From: Amphibalanus amphitrite
Taxonomy: Eukaryota; Arthropoda; Thecostraca; Balanomorpha; Balanidae
NCBI RefSeq assembly: GCF_019059575.1
Contig: NW_024881691.1
Location: 62,001 to 126,000, forward strand
Direction: 5' to 3'
Length of the DNA stretch: 64,000 nt
A program made the translations under genes and the position numbers. Under the pieces are notes generated by a model. It ran no database searches. It was not told where the DNA came from and saw nothing but the letters and a program-made list of their open reading frames with translations. Positions 11,168 to 24,400 of this stretch are shown here, piece after piece; position 1 is the stretch's first letter; the number at the start of each line of letters is the position of its first letter.

Positions 11168-12125
11168 CCCCCCAGCGAGGGGCTCGTGAGTTAAAATACA
11201 AATAGCATTAAAGAAGGAAGATCTCATTAAGCATGATTCTAGCTATGAATCGGTATTAACTTTAACTCATAGAATTTTCGAGCGCACCTTCTTATTCGAA
11301 ATCATGCAATATTACATTTTCCGTATTACGTGTATTGAGAGCGATGATAAATTATCGCGCCGTTTTATATAATGCCCGGTTAAAGTGCACTCAATTAATT
11401 CCTTGTCGCTTTTAGGGTTTGGGTGTTACCTATTGAAATAACTGGTACGTCTCTATCGTGGCTGGAGTGCCGACAAATAATTGAAAGCGTAAAAATTACC
11501 ATTTAGAATTGATCTGACAAGTAATGTGTGTGGCCAGTTGCATTTGTTCAACCATCCGACCGATAAAACATTCATTCGATATGTTTCCAGTGTATCGATG
11601 GGCTCATAAATGTCATTTGGAAGTCTGATCAGATATTTCGCGGATAGAGGAGCGATAAAAGGGCTGACAGGAGTCCAGATCACCGAATCAGGAAGTACAC
11701 CACTGTATATATAGGATTGGCACCAATGAAATCGTCATTCTGTGATGCACGAGAAAATAATGTGGAATAGGTATACTTGATTTTCATAAATGTTTTTGCT
11801 TAATATTGGAATATGAAGTATTTCACCCGCTTCATAATATGTGAACCGTATCTTCTGTCCCTCCTCCCAATCGGTTGATAAAAATGCATCCTATGATCTG
11901 GAACCGATGATCCGATATCTGAGTTCTCCGAGGACATCTGCCGGTACCGGTTCAGTTCAATGCAGCCTGCATTCCTATGAACATGTTTCGGGCGGGCGGT
12001 GAAGCACTTCCTGTCCACTGCGCGGTGTTCATGGCTGATGATTTGTTGTAGCTATATTTTCCATGCAGTATGATGTGCGTTATGTTTGCTGTGTGAGACA
12101 GAGGCAGGGAGCGCCGAGCGCCGCC
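11168..12125. other. Intergenic, AT-richer, nothing recognised
   Basis: No coding signal; open frames are short and without motif. Confidence 0.4.
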
Positions 12126-12130
12126 GGCGG

Positions 12131-12168
12131 TTCCGCTGCCGCCGCCGCCGCCGCCGCCGCCGCTGCCA
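12131..12168. repeat. (CCG)n microsatellite
   Basis: Nine or so uninterrupted CCG triplets in a GC-rich stretch upstream of the peroxidase first exon; probably part of a CpG-rich promoter-proximal region. Confidence 0.85.
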
Positions 12169-12639
12169 TGGGTACTATTAATACGACGCAGCCGTTATGC
12201 GGGCGTCAGTAGTGCTGGCTGGGGCGGTCGCGGTGGATCGCACCGTCGGAAGTGTCCCGTGCTCGTGCCACCCAGACCGGCTGCCGTCCCGACTCGGCAG
12301 AGCAACGTCCTGAACAAGACGAGCTTACACAAATCTAGACGTGACTCGTAGACGACCTCCTGCTAAAACAGCTCCTGGAACGCCGCTTAGGGCTCAATCG
12401 ACTCCGAGTTATTGCCAGCAAGAGACTAAAGTCACAGCTCCTGCGAGGACACTCTGCTGAGCCTATCGTGTCCGACCGTTTCTCTGAAACCTAGTCGGAT
12501 AGGATTCACCCGACGCCGGCCAACCGAGACAACCGGCGAAAAACAGGACTGGCGCGCTGCAAATTGATTAATGACAAACTGAACTGATCGTTTTGGAGTT
12601 AAAGGAGCGGCGCCCTGCTGAGGTTGTTTGCTGCAGTCG

Positions 12640-12670
12640 CCGGTCGGTCAGTCAATCAGTCACCAGTCAC
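12640..12670 (+). promoter_or_regulatory. Possible initiator cluster for the peroxidase gene
   Basis: Two copies of TCAGT (12648 and 12655), the arthropod initiator consensus, about 140 nt before the start codon. No TATA box at the expected distance. Inference only. Confidence 0.22.
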
Positions 12671-12757
12671 AGTGCATCGCTCCAGCTGTTGGTGACAGTG
12701 CCGCTGCCGTTCACACCGAAGGGAGCGGCGGGAGCAGAGTCGGGGAGGATCCTCACC

Positions 12758-12775
12758 ATGTCCAGGAGGAACTAG
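12758..12775 (+). CDS. Five-codon upstream ORF before the peroxidase start
   Basis: ATG in context CTCACCATGT encodes MSRRN and stops at TAG 15 nt before the main ATG at 12791. It would lie in the leader if transcription starts upstream, and could lower translation of the main frame; that is inference. Confidence 0.4.
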   Translation: MSRRN

Positions 12776-12790
12776 AAGGGGAGCAACACC

Positions 12791-12837
12791 ATGGCATTGC
12801 TGCGGCCGGGAGCGCCCCGGGCGCTGTGGCTGCTCAG
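12791..12837 (+). CDS. Peroxidase exon 1: start codon and signal peptide
   Basis: ATG in strong context (CACCATGG) encodes [15 protein letters not shown] and two bases of a Ser codon, ending at CAG|GTCAGT. Joined to exon 2 it gives a basic N-end, a hydrophobic core (LWLLSISVLV) and then RGGVG. Phase 2 fits exon 2. The 5.6-kb intron and short length make this the least certain exon. Confidence 0.6.
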
Positions 12838-15800
12838 GTCAGTACCGAAGTACCTACCCCTTCATGAAACGTTTATGTGAATCTTACTTTGAATGATGTT
12901 TCGCTACCATGCCGTAGACCATATTGCAACTTCACACGGTTTTTCAGTCAGAAATCCTTGTTAAGGTAGATTACCTAATGATAACTCATGTGCAATTATT
13001 CGGTGAACGACGTAAAAGCATCCTATCAGTGGCTATCCCATGCTGCTCACGGTCAATGACCGCAATCTTGCAAGGATCATTTCACCGCATTAAGAGCATG
13101 CCAACGGAGCTCACGACGCATTCTCTATAAAATCAACAACGGTCAATTCGATACATTCGGAATTTGATGGAGCCATATAACGTGCTTTTAGCAAGAGTCT
13201 GTACCTATACCTACAAATAAAACAAGGTACGTAAAGTGCTCATAACGCGTCTATAGAAATGACAAGCAAGCTGTGCAAGTGATCGTTCATATTGTTGCGT
13301 TTACAAAGTGATAATTAAGACGAGAATATCGGACTTTGATGTACATTATATCACTCATAACAAAATTAAGTTTATTCTGTTTACGACAGCACAATTCATA
13401 ATGCACAGCAAAATTCATTAAACAGAAACCATGCAATCCATCAATAGTCACGCAATATCGAAAAGTTTGTAATGTTGGCAGCATAGTTGTAAACACTGTG
13501 AGCAGTACGGATTATATCCGAGAAAAGACTAGATCATTTTTTTTATTTCCCTGCCACTCTCCGAGCCGTTTGTTCATAACTACTAAAACAGATATTCGAT
13601 CAGAGCAACATCTGCCTCCATCTCTGAAATAAGTCACTATACGGTAGTCTACTACCACAGATTGATTTCGATCGTATCTTTATGTGAGAGCGCTGTCTTA
13701 TAGTGGCGCCAAACATCTGATCAGAAGTCGATGGCCCGAGAGTCTGCCGCACGCGAGCGAACCATTAGAGCACCGAAAGAAGTGGCGCTGGAAAGCGCGG
13801 ACGTTTTTCGTGGGATGATTGCCCGCCTTTTCCGGCCACTAGTGGCGTAACAAGCGGGTGTGAACGACACGATGTCATGAAGTCTCGACGCGTTTTATTC
13901 CCAAACCGGTGGTTAAGGTACTTGAGTTTGATATAAATGCTGCTATTTTGTCGACGATAACGTATTCTCATGCTAAGTCTTCTTGTTTTTACGAGATGTA
14001 ATATTTTCAACATTGTTGCGTGTTTTTTGTTGAAAGTACTTCCTGACCCATAGTATATTTTAATGTTAAGCGTTAACGTGAAAACTCAATTAACTATCTA
14101 TACCATTTCTTTTTTTTTTTAGAACGGCGCCTTTCTACAGGCGTTCAATGGCTCAGATGGTGGTAACATATTTAGTGTTGTACACGATAAAGTCTGCGCC
14201 GATTACGATAGACCGCTATCGTCCTGTCCAAATATCTGCTCAGTCGAATGTCATCCATAAAGGATTTGTTCTCAGTCAGTGGTCACTGCAGATCATATGT
14301 AGTTATGAATTGTAATGAAAAATGGCTGACGTTATCATATGTTAACTATACGCTGACTATTTGCAGAGAGCCTAAGGTTTACCTATACATGCATTCACTT
14401 CTAAACGCCTAAACGTCAGCTTTTTCCTCTAGGGAATAGTCTACCATTTTCATCTCCCCATGATCTAGTGGCGAAGTGACGTTTTTATTGCAAGCAAGCG
14501 TCACTACCTGCACGCCGTCCTCTTCGAACCCCGTAACCCACCCACTGCAAGACGATCTCGATCTCTGTCCCCACTGATCCGAATAGACAGGGGGCGGGGC
14601 CAGGCCGGCCCACGGCAAACCCAGACCGGCCCACGGCAGACCCAGGCCGGCCCACGGCAACCTGGGCAGACCCAGACCGACCCACGGCAAACCCAGACCG
14701 GCCAACGGCAGACCCAGGGCAGGGCGGCCAGCGTCAGACCCAGGCCGGCCAGCGTCAGACCCAGGCCGGCCAGTGGCAGACTCGGGCCGGCCCACGGGAG
14801 ACCCAGAGCGGCCAACGGCAGACCCAGAGCGGCCAACGGCAGACCCGGGCCGGCACACGGCAGACCCGGGCCGGCCCACGGGAGACCCAGAGCGGCCAAC
14901 GGCAGACCCAGGCCGGTCCACGGCAGATCCAGACCGGCCCACGGGAGACCCAGGCTGGCCCACGGCAGACCCACGCCTGCCCACGGGAGACCCAAAGCGG
15001 CCAACGGCAGACCCAGGCCGGCCCACGGCAGACCCAGGCCGGCCAATGGCTCTCTGCACCCGAGCACCGCGGCCGGCCATTAGTGGCGCCGCGTGGTGCC
15101 GGCGGCCCGTGCGGCTTAGCGCTCCGATAATTCCCAGCGGCCCGGCGTGGTTATTTCCGAGTGCAGTAGCGCATGGGAGTCTCCCGCGACACCCAAAACG
15201 ATCGGACTGACCCCGGCCGGGTGGATGACCGCCGCTGAACGGATAGCCCGCAAACCCAGCGGGGCCATATGAGCCCGGAGCGTGTGTGGTTCGGACGGAC
15301 GCTGCCACTCCCGCTAAGTGCTCACTCATGGAACCGGTGACTGGCCTGATCGCAGGGTGAACGGATAGCTAAATATACCTACACCGGTTTTGACATTACC
15401 CTATCCAGCGGTGCACAGGACCATGTTGTGTACGGACATGTACGGACAGGGTGCGCACCGGTGGAGTAATTAGAGCGTCGTCACCGTCCACCGGTCCGGC
15501 CCGCCGGGGGACTGGTGGCGCGCGACACCCCAGTGGCTCATATTTGGCCGCTCATCGAACGGTGAATCCAGTTATTGGGAGGTCACAACTCAGCTATGTA
15601 GGCCGGCTGGCAGTCACAGGGCGGCTTATTGGAATGCTTATTTCACCAGGTTTGTATTGTTATTTGACATTTCTAAGAATCATGCCTTGGCAAGAAGTCT
15701 ATTATATGTGTAAAACTCATTAATACCCTGTTTTCCCTTGTCAAGTAGCCAATGGACTCAACCAGCAGTCCCAGCACATTCAATCGACAATTTTTCATTG

Positions 15801-18800
15801 ATCAATGCCAGAATCACTGGAAGTGACTGCCGTTTCCTGACCATAACAGCTGTGACTTGGCCATCACCCAGACCCACATGGGCACGGTTCTGGTCGTGGC
15901 GCAGGTTATGACGTCACAAAGTAATATGCAGGTAAATAACACTGCGGTAGCAACCTCACTTACCACAAACACATTCCCGAATTAGCTGTTCACAGCCACA
16001 TTGTGTGGGTGTCGAACAATGGGCTTATATTTATAATCAGGAGTGGTAAGATTTGAAAAATGCGTGCTCCGGTACAAATAACTGCATAATAAAATGATGT
16101 ATGGGGGCGTAACAAAGCTATCACGGTGCTTTATCAACTGGTCGGTATATTCCTCGAGTACTTATTTAAACGGTGACAAATTAATTATGTATACTGCATT
16201 TAAAGTGACAAACAGCGTCTGATGGATCCGTTTCCTGAGTGGTAATTAATAAGGACAAAAAGTCGCCAGCCGGCTCCTGGGGCGCTCGTCCCAGGGCCGG
16301 GCCTCATCCCCACTGAAACTGACAGCGGCCGTGTGCGGCGGCCGGCCGTCAGTCCCGGGGCACAGCGGGGCGCCCGGCGTCAGAGGCCACCCCAGGACAC
16401 CTGATATGTCCTCCGCAGTCTCCGGGGTCAGTCGGTGTCAGCGGATCCACTTGATGACGTCATGTACGTGTCAATTTTTACAGGAACTCGTAATTAGTCA
16501 CAAGAGCGCCCGTAGCTTTACACACTAACATAGCAGCGGGATAACTTATAGCATATCAGAGGGCGATCATGTGGCCCCGTCAACAGCCACATCGAATAAA
16601 ACGATCGGCATCTGTATCAGGCAAGTCCCTATGTCATCTGTTCGTCGTCAGTCAAGCCCGCAAACATGATTCGATGTCAGTTTTCCGTCCATCCCGTCTC
16701 CATCGAGCATGCTGCCGTAAGTCCGTGAACACAGAACAGTAATGCAGACAGCCACTGTGCCGGTGACCGCCGAGGCCCGTGTCAGAGATCCCGGGGGCGG
16801 TGACATAGGGACGTCCTCCTGCGGCCGGACGACTAGCTCCCTCGAGCAGTGTCGTATCGCTCAGTGTGCTGCAGTCCACGCCGGCCCGGCCCCCTGCACC
16901 AGAACACTGCTGGGAAGCGGGAGCCGCTCGGACAGAGGTGACAAATGGTTACCGGCCACCTGCCCGGTGATTAGGCAGCGCCGAGCAGGTGCCGACGCCA
17001 CGGAGGCAGGTCACAAAGGAACTGCATGCAGATGTCACCCTCTGTAGTCACCTAGGATGACCGGAGGTTTTACAAAGGTGTGCAGAGTTTAGATTGTTTT
17101 GTCATGCGGTTAATGTAACTACTTCACAAGTTTCTCGTTTTGTCATGCGGCTTGTGTACTTCGTATGTTGCAGCAGGTTTCTTTAAGTTAATTCAGATGT
17201 TGTAACTTGCAGAACAACCATGACCATTATGATGCATTGTTAAGAGATGGTAGCCCAGCCTCGAGCCCAGAATAAAGTTAAGCTGGGCCATTGGCAACTA
17301 CTTAGTGACAGCCTGTAATGCAGTGGCCAGCAAAACCGACACAGACGGTGTGCCTACTCGAGTGTCCAGCCGCGGCTGTCGCTAGCGGCACCGACTCCGG
17401 CACCGGCGCGGCGGCGGCTCGTGAGTCGTGGCCAGCCGACGGTCGGCAACGGCTCGTGGCCACGGACGGTCGGCGGCAGCTCGTGAGTCGTGGCCAGCGG
17501 ACGGTCGGCGGCGGCCACCTCGGCACGCGGCGCCGCCACGGTCCCACCGACTGTGTGCACCGCCCGTTACCCACCGCCCGCCTGCCGGCTACCGACCATC
17601 GAGTACCGACCGACTACCGACCACTAACCACCAAACACCGGCCATTGCCGGCAGCTGGACCGTGTCGCCTTGCATTCAACGGCGTGATGTCGGCCTGTCG
17701 GCTGTCGCCCTGACGTTGGTGACAAATGGGAAAATGAATAACTGCGGACTGAATGCAAAGAGTCGACAGCGGTTCGGAAAGAACAAACTGAGAGCGGTCT
17801 GGAAGCTACAGACCAAAGGGCCATGGACCACCGACACCGGCTGGAAGTATAGGCCCGACAGAGCCATGGGAGGCGGCCGAAATTGGACTGGAACTCGCCC
17901 ACGGCTGGCTCAGCGCCTCGCGATAAAAACGCCCGCTCCCGCACGAAACACGCGCCCGTCCGGCCCTGGCGCTATCATCGAACATTTGGTGCACTCGACA
18001 AGCATGCGAAGAAAAACGATAAGTGGATTTTTATGCGTGATTCGGTATGTTTTAATACGACAACAAAAGAGACAAACACAAGGATGACCATGCAGACATT
18101 CGAATGCCATGACTCACCTATGTTGCACGAATGCAAATATGACTTGGATGGCCGGTTAAGTGTTTTTCAAGCTACTTAAGGATGCCGGATGTTTCTACAG
18201 CCCTTACCGCCAGTCTTTATTCAGTATTATAAAGACGTCTGTCTCGGCATTGCAGGTCCATCCCCCAGTCATCGTCTCTCTGAATTGACAGCTGCTGTTT
18301 ACCATTGTTTCTGAAGACCCACTCAGTCGATGGGTCTCGGTTCATATCCCGGACGTCCTCGTCGCAGTGCCCCTGAGCTGACCTGCCTGTTCCCGGCAGT
18401 ACCCCCTAAGCTGACCTCTCTGCCCCCGTCTGTTCCCCACAGTATCTCGGTGCTGGTCCGCGGTGGAGTCGGCCTGTTTAACCTGCGGCCGCTACTCGGT
18501 AACGAGTTCCCCCGTCCGCCGCTCGGCGACATCGATCCGCCGGCCGACCTGACCTTCCGCGGCGACCTGCTCGGGGACGTGGTGTCGACGGCCACAGACG
18601 AGATGGACAGCCTGCGCACCCGAGAGGCCCCCCAGGGTGAGCCGATCATCACAGCCGGCTGCATTAGCCATCTCCGCCGACAAATGTGCTCCTGAAACGT
18701 ACAATTAACGTCGTAAATCGTGTATGCTCTAATCAATTTATAGGGACCGCCGTGCTAACCCCATACATTACAAAACGAAATCGCCGATCCACTTCAGGTA

Positions 18801-21320
18801 ATTGTTTATAAGTAGCTATCAAAGAATGATCCATTGACACTCTAACTAATACGCCAGGCATTGAACTCCAGCTTCCACTCATCCTTCTTCCACGGAATCC
18901 CTTCTGAAAAAGTGCCGCTGCCGGCCCGCCGCGGAGCCGTTTATTTGGGAGCGGTGTGGGCGGTTCCGAGCGCCTGCCGCTCCCACGACGCCATTGACGC
19001 ATACCGGCCGCGGAGAGTGCCCCGCTTTACGAGTGCGTCGCCACCGCGGCCGGCTCCGCGTGCTGTATGTACGCGGAAGTCCGGTGGCCGGCGGCGGCCG
19101 CAGTGCGCTCCGAGCTCCGGCTCCCATCGTAAACCGGCCGCCGCCGAAAAACCGGGGATGGCCGGCGCCCGCGGCGGTGCCGTCAGCGGCAGTGGACATA
19201 TCCACATAAAGAATAACTTACCGGAGGGTGTGGCAAGGAGAAGCACAAGAGGTAATGCAACTTGCAACAAAAGATTTCCCTCGCAGTCGAACTTTGTTAA
19301 GCATAACAAACTGGTACGATTAAGTGATTTTAGAAATCACGCGTCACGCTCACCATTGTTTTTTTTGTGTGTGTGTGAACATTTAACTTTGTTTTGCCAA
19401 GGCATTACATTCTTATTTCTTACTTGTGTGACCGTACTGACGAATGCTTTATGGCTACCCCTTAGGCTTTCAAAACCAGTCGCGAACGGGGGCGGCGTAC
19501 CCCTCCCGCCTGCACGGTATGCACCGAAAGCCACTGGAAGAGGTCCTGAACGACTCCTACTTCGCCCGAACGGCAATCCGGGCCACGCAGCTGCTGCAGA
19601 AAAGGTGAGGGAACGGGGAGGAGACTGGAACTAGAACGGGAGAAACAGGTGTGAGAGAGAGAGAGGATGAGAGAGAGAGAGGGGGGGAGAGGGAGAGAGA
19701 GGATGAGAGAGAGAGAGAGAGAGGGGGGAGAGGGAGAGAGAGGGAGAGAGACACAATAAACGCGTTCAATAGAAAAGTGAGAGATATAAATAGCGCCGCT
19801 TTGTCCGCCGCTCTGGACAATTGTTTCTGTCCGGCCGGTGTGATTGGAGCGATTTTCGATATGCCGCGATCGGCCGACTCCATCGGTCTCCGTCGGACGG
19901 ACAGTGTCGGCTCCCGTTGACCGTCACGGCAGCGGGCGCCACAAAGGATCGGCCGGCACGGCGACCCGGCGCCACTAATTCGCCCTAATTGCGCCGCCGC
20001 CGGGTACCGCAATAATAACATCAGTCTCGGAACGGAGGGGTGGCCGCCGCTCGGCCCCGGGTCACCGGTCGTTTGTCGGCGCCCTGTCCGCAGGCTGGCG
20101 CTCTCCGGCGCCGAGGTGGCCTTCCGTCTGCCGCTGTATGACCTGGCGGCCACCCGGCTGGGCCGCGTGTGTCCGCCGCACCACGGCGCGCGCTACCCGG
20201 CCTGCGACTCGGCCGCCCGCTACCGCACCGCCGACGGCACCTGCAACAACCTGCAGTTCTCCTGGTGGGGCAGCGCCCGGTCGGCGTTCGTGCGCCTCCT
20301 GCCGCCCGACTACGGCGACAGTGAGTACCCAGTATCACCCCGCCCAGACCACCGCGGGCGCCCGCACGGAAACACAAACAGAGGGAAGTGCAGTTCTCAC
20401 ATGTCTGTTTACGAGCGAGCGAGCGCAGCGAGCGAAGTGAGTCTTTTCAATATAACGGAAAAATCTCAGTATGAGCGGCCCGGCCCGGCCCGGCCCGGCC
20501 CGGCCCGGCCCGGCCCGGCCCGGCCTGTAACGCTTTTGAGAGGCTTATATCTCAGCAACCGCTGGACCGATTGGCCTGCGGTCTTTTTTGTTGGGTAGCC
20601 CCATCCCTTCTACCCCGTAATTGACTACTTTTGATACATCTCAGTGACCGTTGTGGCACGTGCCACGTGAAAAGTCAAGGGTGTTCAAGCTGTTTTGCAA
20701 AAGTAGTGATTTTGAGAGGCTCATATCTCAGCAGCCGCTTGGGCGATTGACTTGCGGTAGTTTTTGTAGGGTAGCAGCATCCCTTTTACCCAAAATAGGA
20801 TACTCTCGATGCATGTGGGTCACCCCCAGTGCACGTGCAAAATACAACAATAAGAGGTGCCAAATTTGCTCCCATTTCAGTAACTCGGTAATTACTGGGG
20901 CGATTTCGCTGAAACTTGGCATACAGGTAGGCACCCACCAGGCAATGCATTCCCATGTGTTGCGGTTAGGGTGCTACTGCACGTGCGCACGTGCAGGGGG
21001 CGTTTCCAGATCTCGAGAACGGCTGGGCCGATTGCGCTCAAATTTGGTACACGGTTGGTGACCAGTTAGTAGGGTGCCGTGCAAAAGTCATTTTGGACCC
21101 CGTTTGCACGTGCGCACGTGCAGAATGCCGCTTCCAGATCTCAGGAACGGCTGGGCCGATTGCGTTCAAATTTGGCACACCGCTAGCGACCGGTTAGAAG
21201 GGTGCTTTGCACAAGCCCGTTGGAAGTACCCTCTCGTTGTATGTCTGTGTGTTTACGAATTAGCTGCTTGATGTGTTCATCATGGACCAGGACTCTGCCA
21301 ATAAAGGGATTTCTCTTGGT

Positions 21321-21404
<84 letters not shown>

Positions 21405-24400
21405 ATTTGAGCGTCTCTCCTGCACCCAGTGTGCAGGGACCAGCGATATCTCACCAAAGTGTCGCCGTTGACAGAGGATCGCGTCTGGTATTTATTGAAT
21501 ATTCACTCATGTCTCCAATGCCCAATGGTGCACTGCATACAGGGACTCCCGCTAGAAGGTTGGTTATTTGCACTGCTATAAGGGAATTTCCCGAACAATA
21601 TAACAATCGATACCTACATATAGTGATTTTCTATTTTGGAATGAATGGCCGTGATATACGGATATGTAGTGGCCGTGATATACGGATATGTAGTTTCAGG
21701 CATGTTTGAGAAACATCCTTGCCTATTTTTGTCTTGCCTGACAACGACAAGGATGTCAAGAGTGACTTTACTTTAATTACGTTATCTAATTGTTTGCTCC
21801 AGTTCAAGCGTGCTATTAGAGCTTCCCATATCTCAGTATCTACCTACTTGGCGATTTGCGTGCAATTTTACGATTTTAGTGACTGATAATTTCCTGAACG
21901 CCAGCTATAATTGCCCGTCAGAATGACGAGGCCCCTCATCTGCTCAATGGGTCCTTCATCATAATTCTCAGCACTCGTGCGGGCATTCCGGATTTCCAAT
22001 GGCCGGTTTCTGACGGGCACAAAGGCTGCAGCCTTGTTCGTCATTGCACCCGATCAGTCTCTGACCACTCCCCTCCTCTTCTTCCCGTCTGCCCGGCGGG
22101 CTGCGGCCGGTCAGTGCCTCCCCTAATAGCGCTCCATAGCGTCCGTCGGCCGGACCACCTCCCTCCCTCGGCCGGACCACCTTTTTGCGTCGGCCGGTGC
22201 GTCGCCGCGACGCTTTAGCACCGTTACCAAGAAGTAACGAGCCAATTATGCACCCTGTGTTTACTCGGCCGGCTCGCTCGCCGCACCGACCAACTACATA
22301 TCCGTTTTTCTTGCGACGCCGTCGGCAGCGTGCGCCGGGACGGTCGCCGCCGCGCCGGGTTATGGGAGCGATTGTGGCCAGCCGGCGGCTATCGCGCGCG
22401 CGGCCGCCACCGCAGAACGCTGTCGGCCACCGGCGGCCGGCCGTGCGGCGAGATTATTTACCCACGGCTCGGCGAAGGGAACTGCTCCGAGCGCCGGCCA
22501 GCCACGTGCACCACTGCTGGAAACGAGCCGGCCCCCGAGCGGAGACGGCCGTCGATGACATACAAACTGGCCGCCCGCCGCGAGCGGCGCTGGGCCGGCC
22601 CTTTATCGGCGCAATCATTCACTGCACGTCCGCGGAGTCGGCGGATTATCGTAAAACGGCTGCACCGACCGCCCCAATCGCGGAGCATTGAACTGTTTAC
22701 CCACCGTATGAGGTGTACGATGACATGCAACGGAGATATGGGTCGCTGGCTCGACTCAATCAACTCAGAGAGGTGACTGACACACCGTACAGGTTCATCT
22801 ATCTCCCCTCATATCAGAGATCGCTACCGTCCGCCTGCCCAGCACCGTAACAGCTGTCTCATTACAGCTGTGCTGCTGTCATAGTCAGTCAGAATTCATC
22901 ATACTGCCTATTGACAAGAAGAACATTTAGAATGTCCATAGCTATGCAAATTCGACTATGCGAACTACCTGGATTGGACACTCGTTTTTGGCGCGAAAAA
23001 TAAGAGGCCACTTTGGCCTCTTATTTTTAATGACGGATTTTTAATAAGTATTTTAAGAGGCTGATATCTCAGCAACCGCTGGGCCGATTCGCCTGCGGTC
23101 TTTTTTGTTGGGTAGCTCCATCCTTTTTGCCCCGCAATTCACTTATCGTGGTGCGTTCATGGGTGACCGTCGTGGCACGTGGCACGTGACTAAAGTTGGG
23201 GTGTTCAAGTCGTTCAGCTGGAGTAACTATTTTGAGAGGCCTATATCTCAGTAACCTCTGGGGCGATTGACTTGCGGTAACTTTTGTAGAGTAGCTGTAT
23301 CTCTTCTAACAAACATTGGATACTCATGATGAACGTGAGTGACCCCCGCTGCACGTGCGAAGTGCAAAAAACAGAAGAGGTGTTATATTTGTTCCCATTT
23401 CAGTAACTCAGCAACTACTGGGGCGATTTCGCTGAGACTTGGCATGCATGTAGGCACCCACCGGGCAATGCATATCCGTATGTCATGGTTGGGGTGCTAT
23501 TGCACGTGCGCACGTGCAGGGGTCGCTTCCAGATCTCGAGAACGGCAGGACCGATTGCACTCAAATTTGGTACACGATTAGAGACCGGTGAGAAGGGTGC
23601 CGTGCAAAAGTCAGTTGGGACCCATATTGCACGTGCACACGTGCAGGGTGCCGCTTCCAGATCTCGAGAACGGCTAGGCCGATTGCGCCCAAATTTGGCA
23701 CCTCGCAAGAGACCAGTAAGTAGAGTGCCTTGCACCGGGTAGGTTGTAGCTCTGCGCGTGCTCACGTGCTCACGTGCACACCCCTCTGTCATATTTTAGG
23801 AACGGAGTGACCGATTGCAATGAAATTTGGTGTGTGATTGGACGCTGGATGTGTACGAGTTTTTCTGAGTCGATGAAGGTGAGGTAATGCACGTGCGCAC
23901 GTGCAGGGGTCGCCTCCAGATCTCGAGAACGGCTGGACCGATTGCGCTCAAATTTGATACACGATTAGAAACCGGTGAGAAGGGTGCCTTACCAAAGTCA
24001 GTTGGGACCCATATTGCACGTGCGCACGTGCAAGGTGCCGCTCCCACATCTGAAGAACGGCTGTGTCGATTGCGATCATATTTGGGACACCGCAAGAGAC
24101 CAGTTGGTAGGGTGCCGTGCACCGAGGAGCCTGTATCTCTGCGCGTGCTCACGTGCGCACGTGCACACCCATCTGTCATATCTTAGGAATGGACTGACCG
24201 AGTACAATGAAATTTTGTGTGTGAATGGGTGCTGACCGTGTATGAGTTTTTCTAAGTCGACGAAGTTGTGCTAAAGCACGTGCGCGCGTGCACACCGCAC
24301 ACCCCATATTTACAGCTAAAAACGGACTAGCCGATCTCAGTAAAAGCTGGTGTGCGATTGGGAAATAACAAAGTGCATTTATTGTATGCTCCAGCACTGA

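Larger units (their letters stand above)
18637..20093 (+). other. Peroxidase introns 2 and 3 around exon 3
   Basis: 18637-19465 and 19605-20093. CpG-rich patch 18900-19200; a (GA)n tract at 19651-19750. No further gene seen. Confidence 0.5.

Noticed and set aside
22185-22776. Frames of 148-168 codons in intron 4
   Set aside because: CpG-rich composition effect; no motif, no splice support and frames on both strands.
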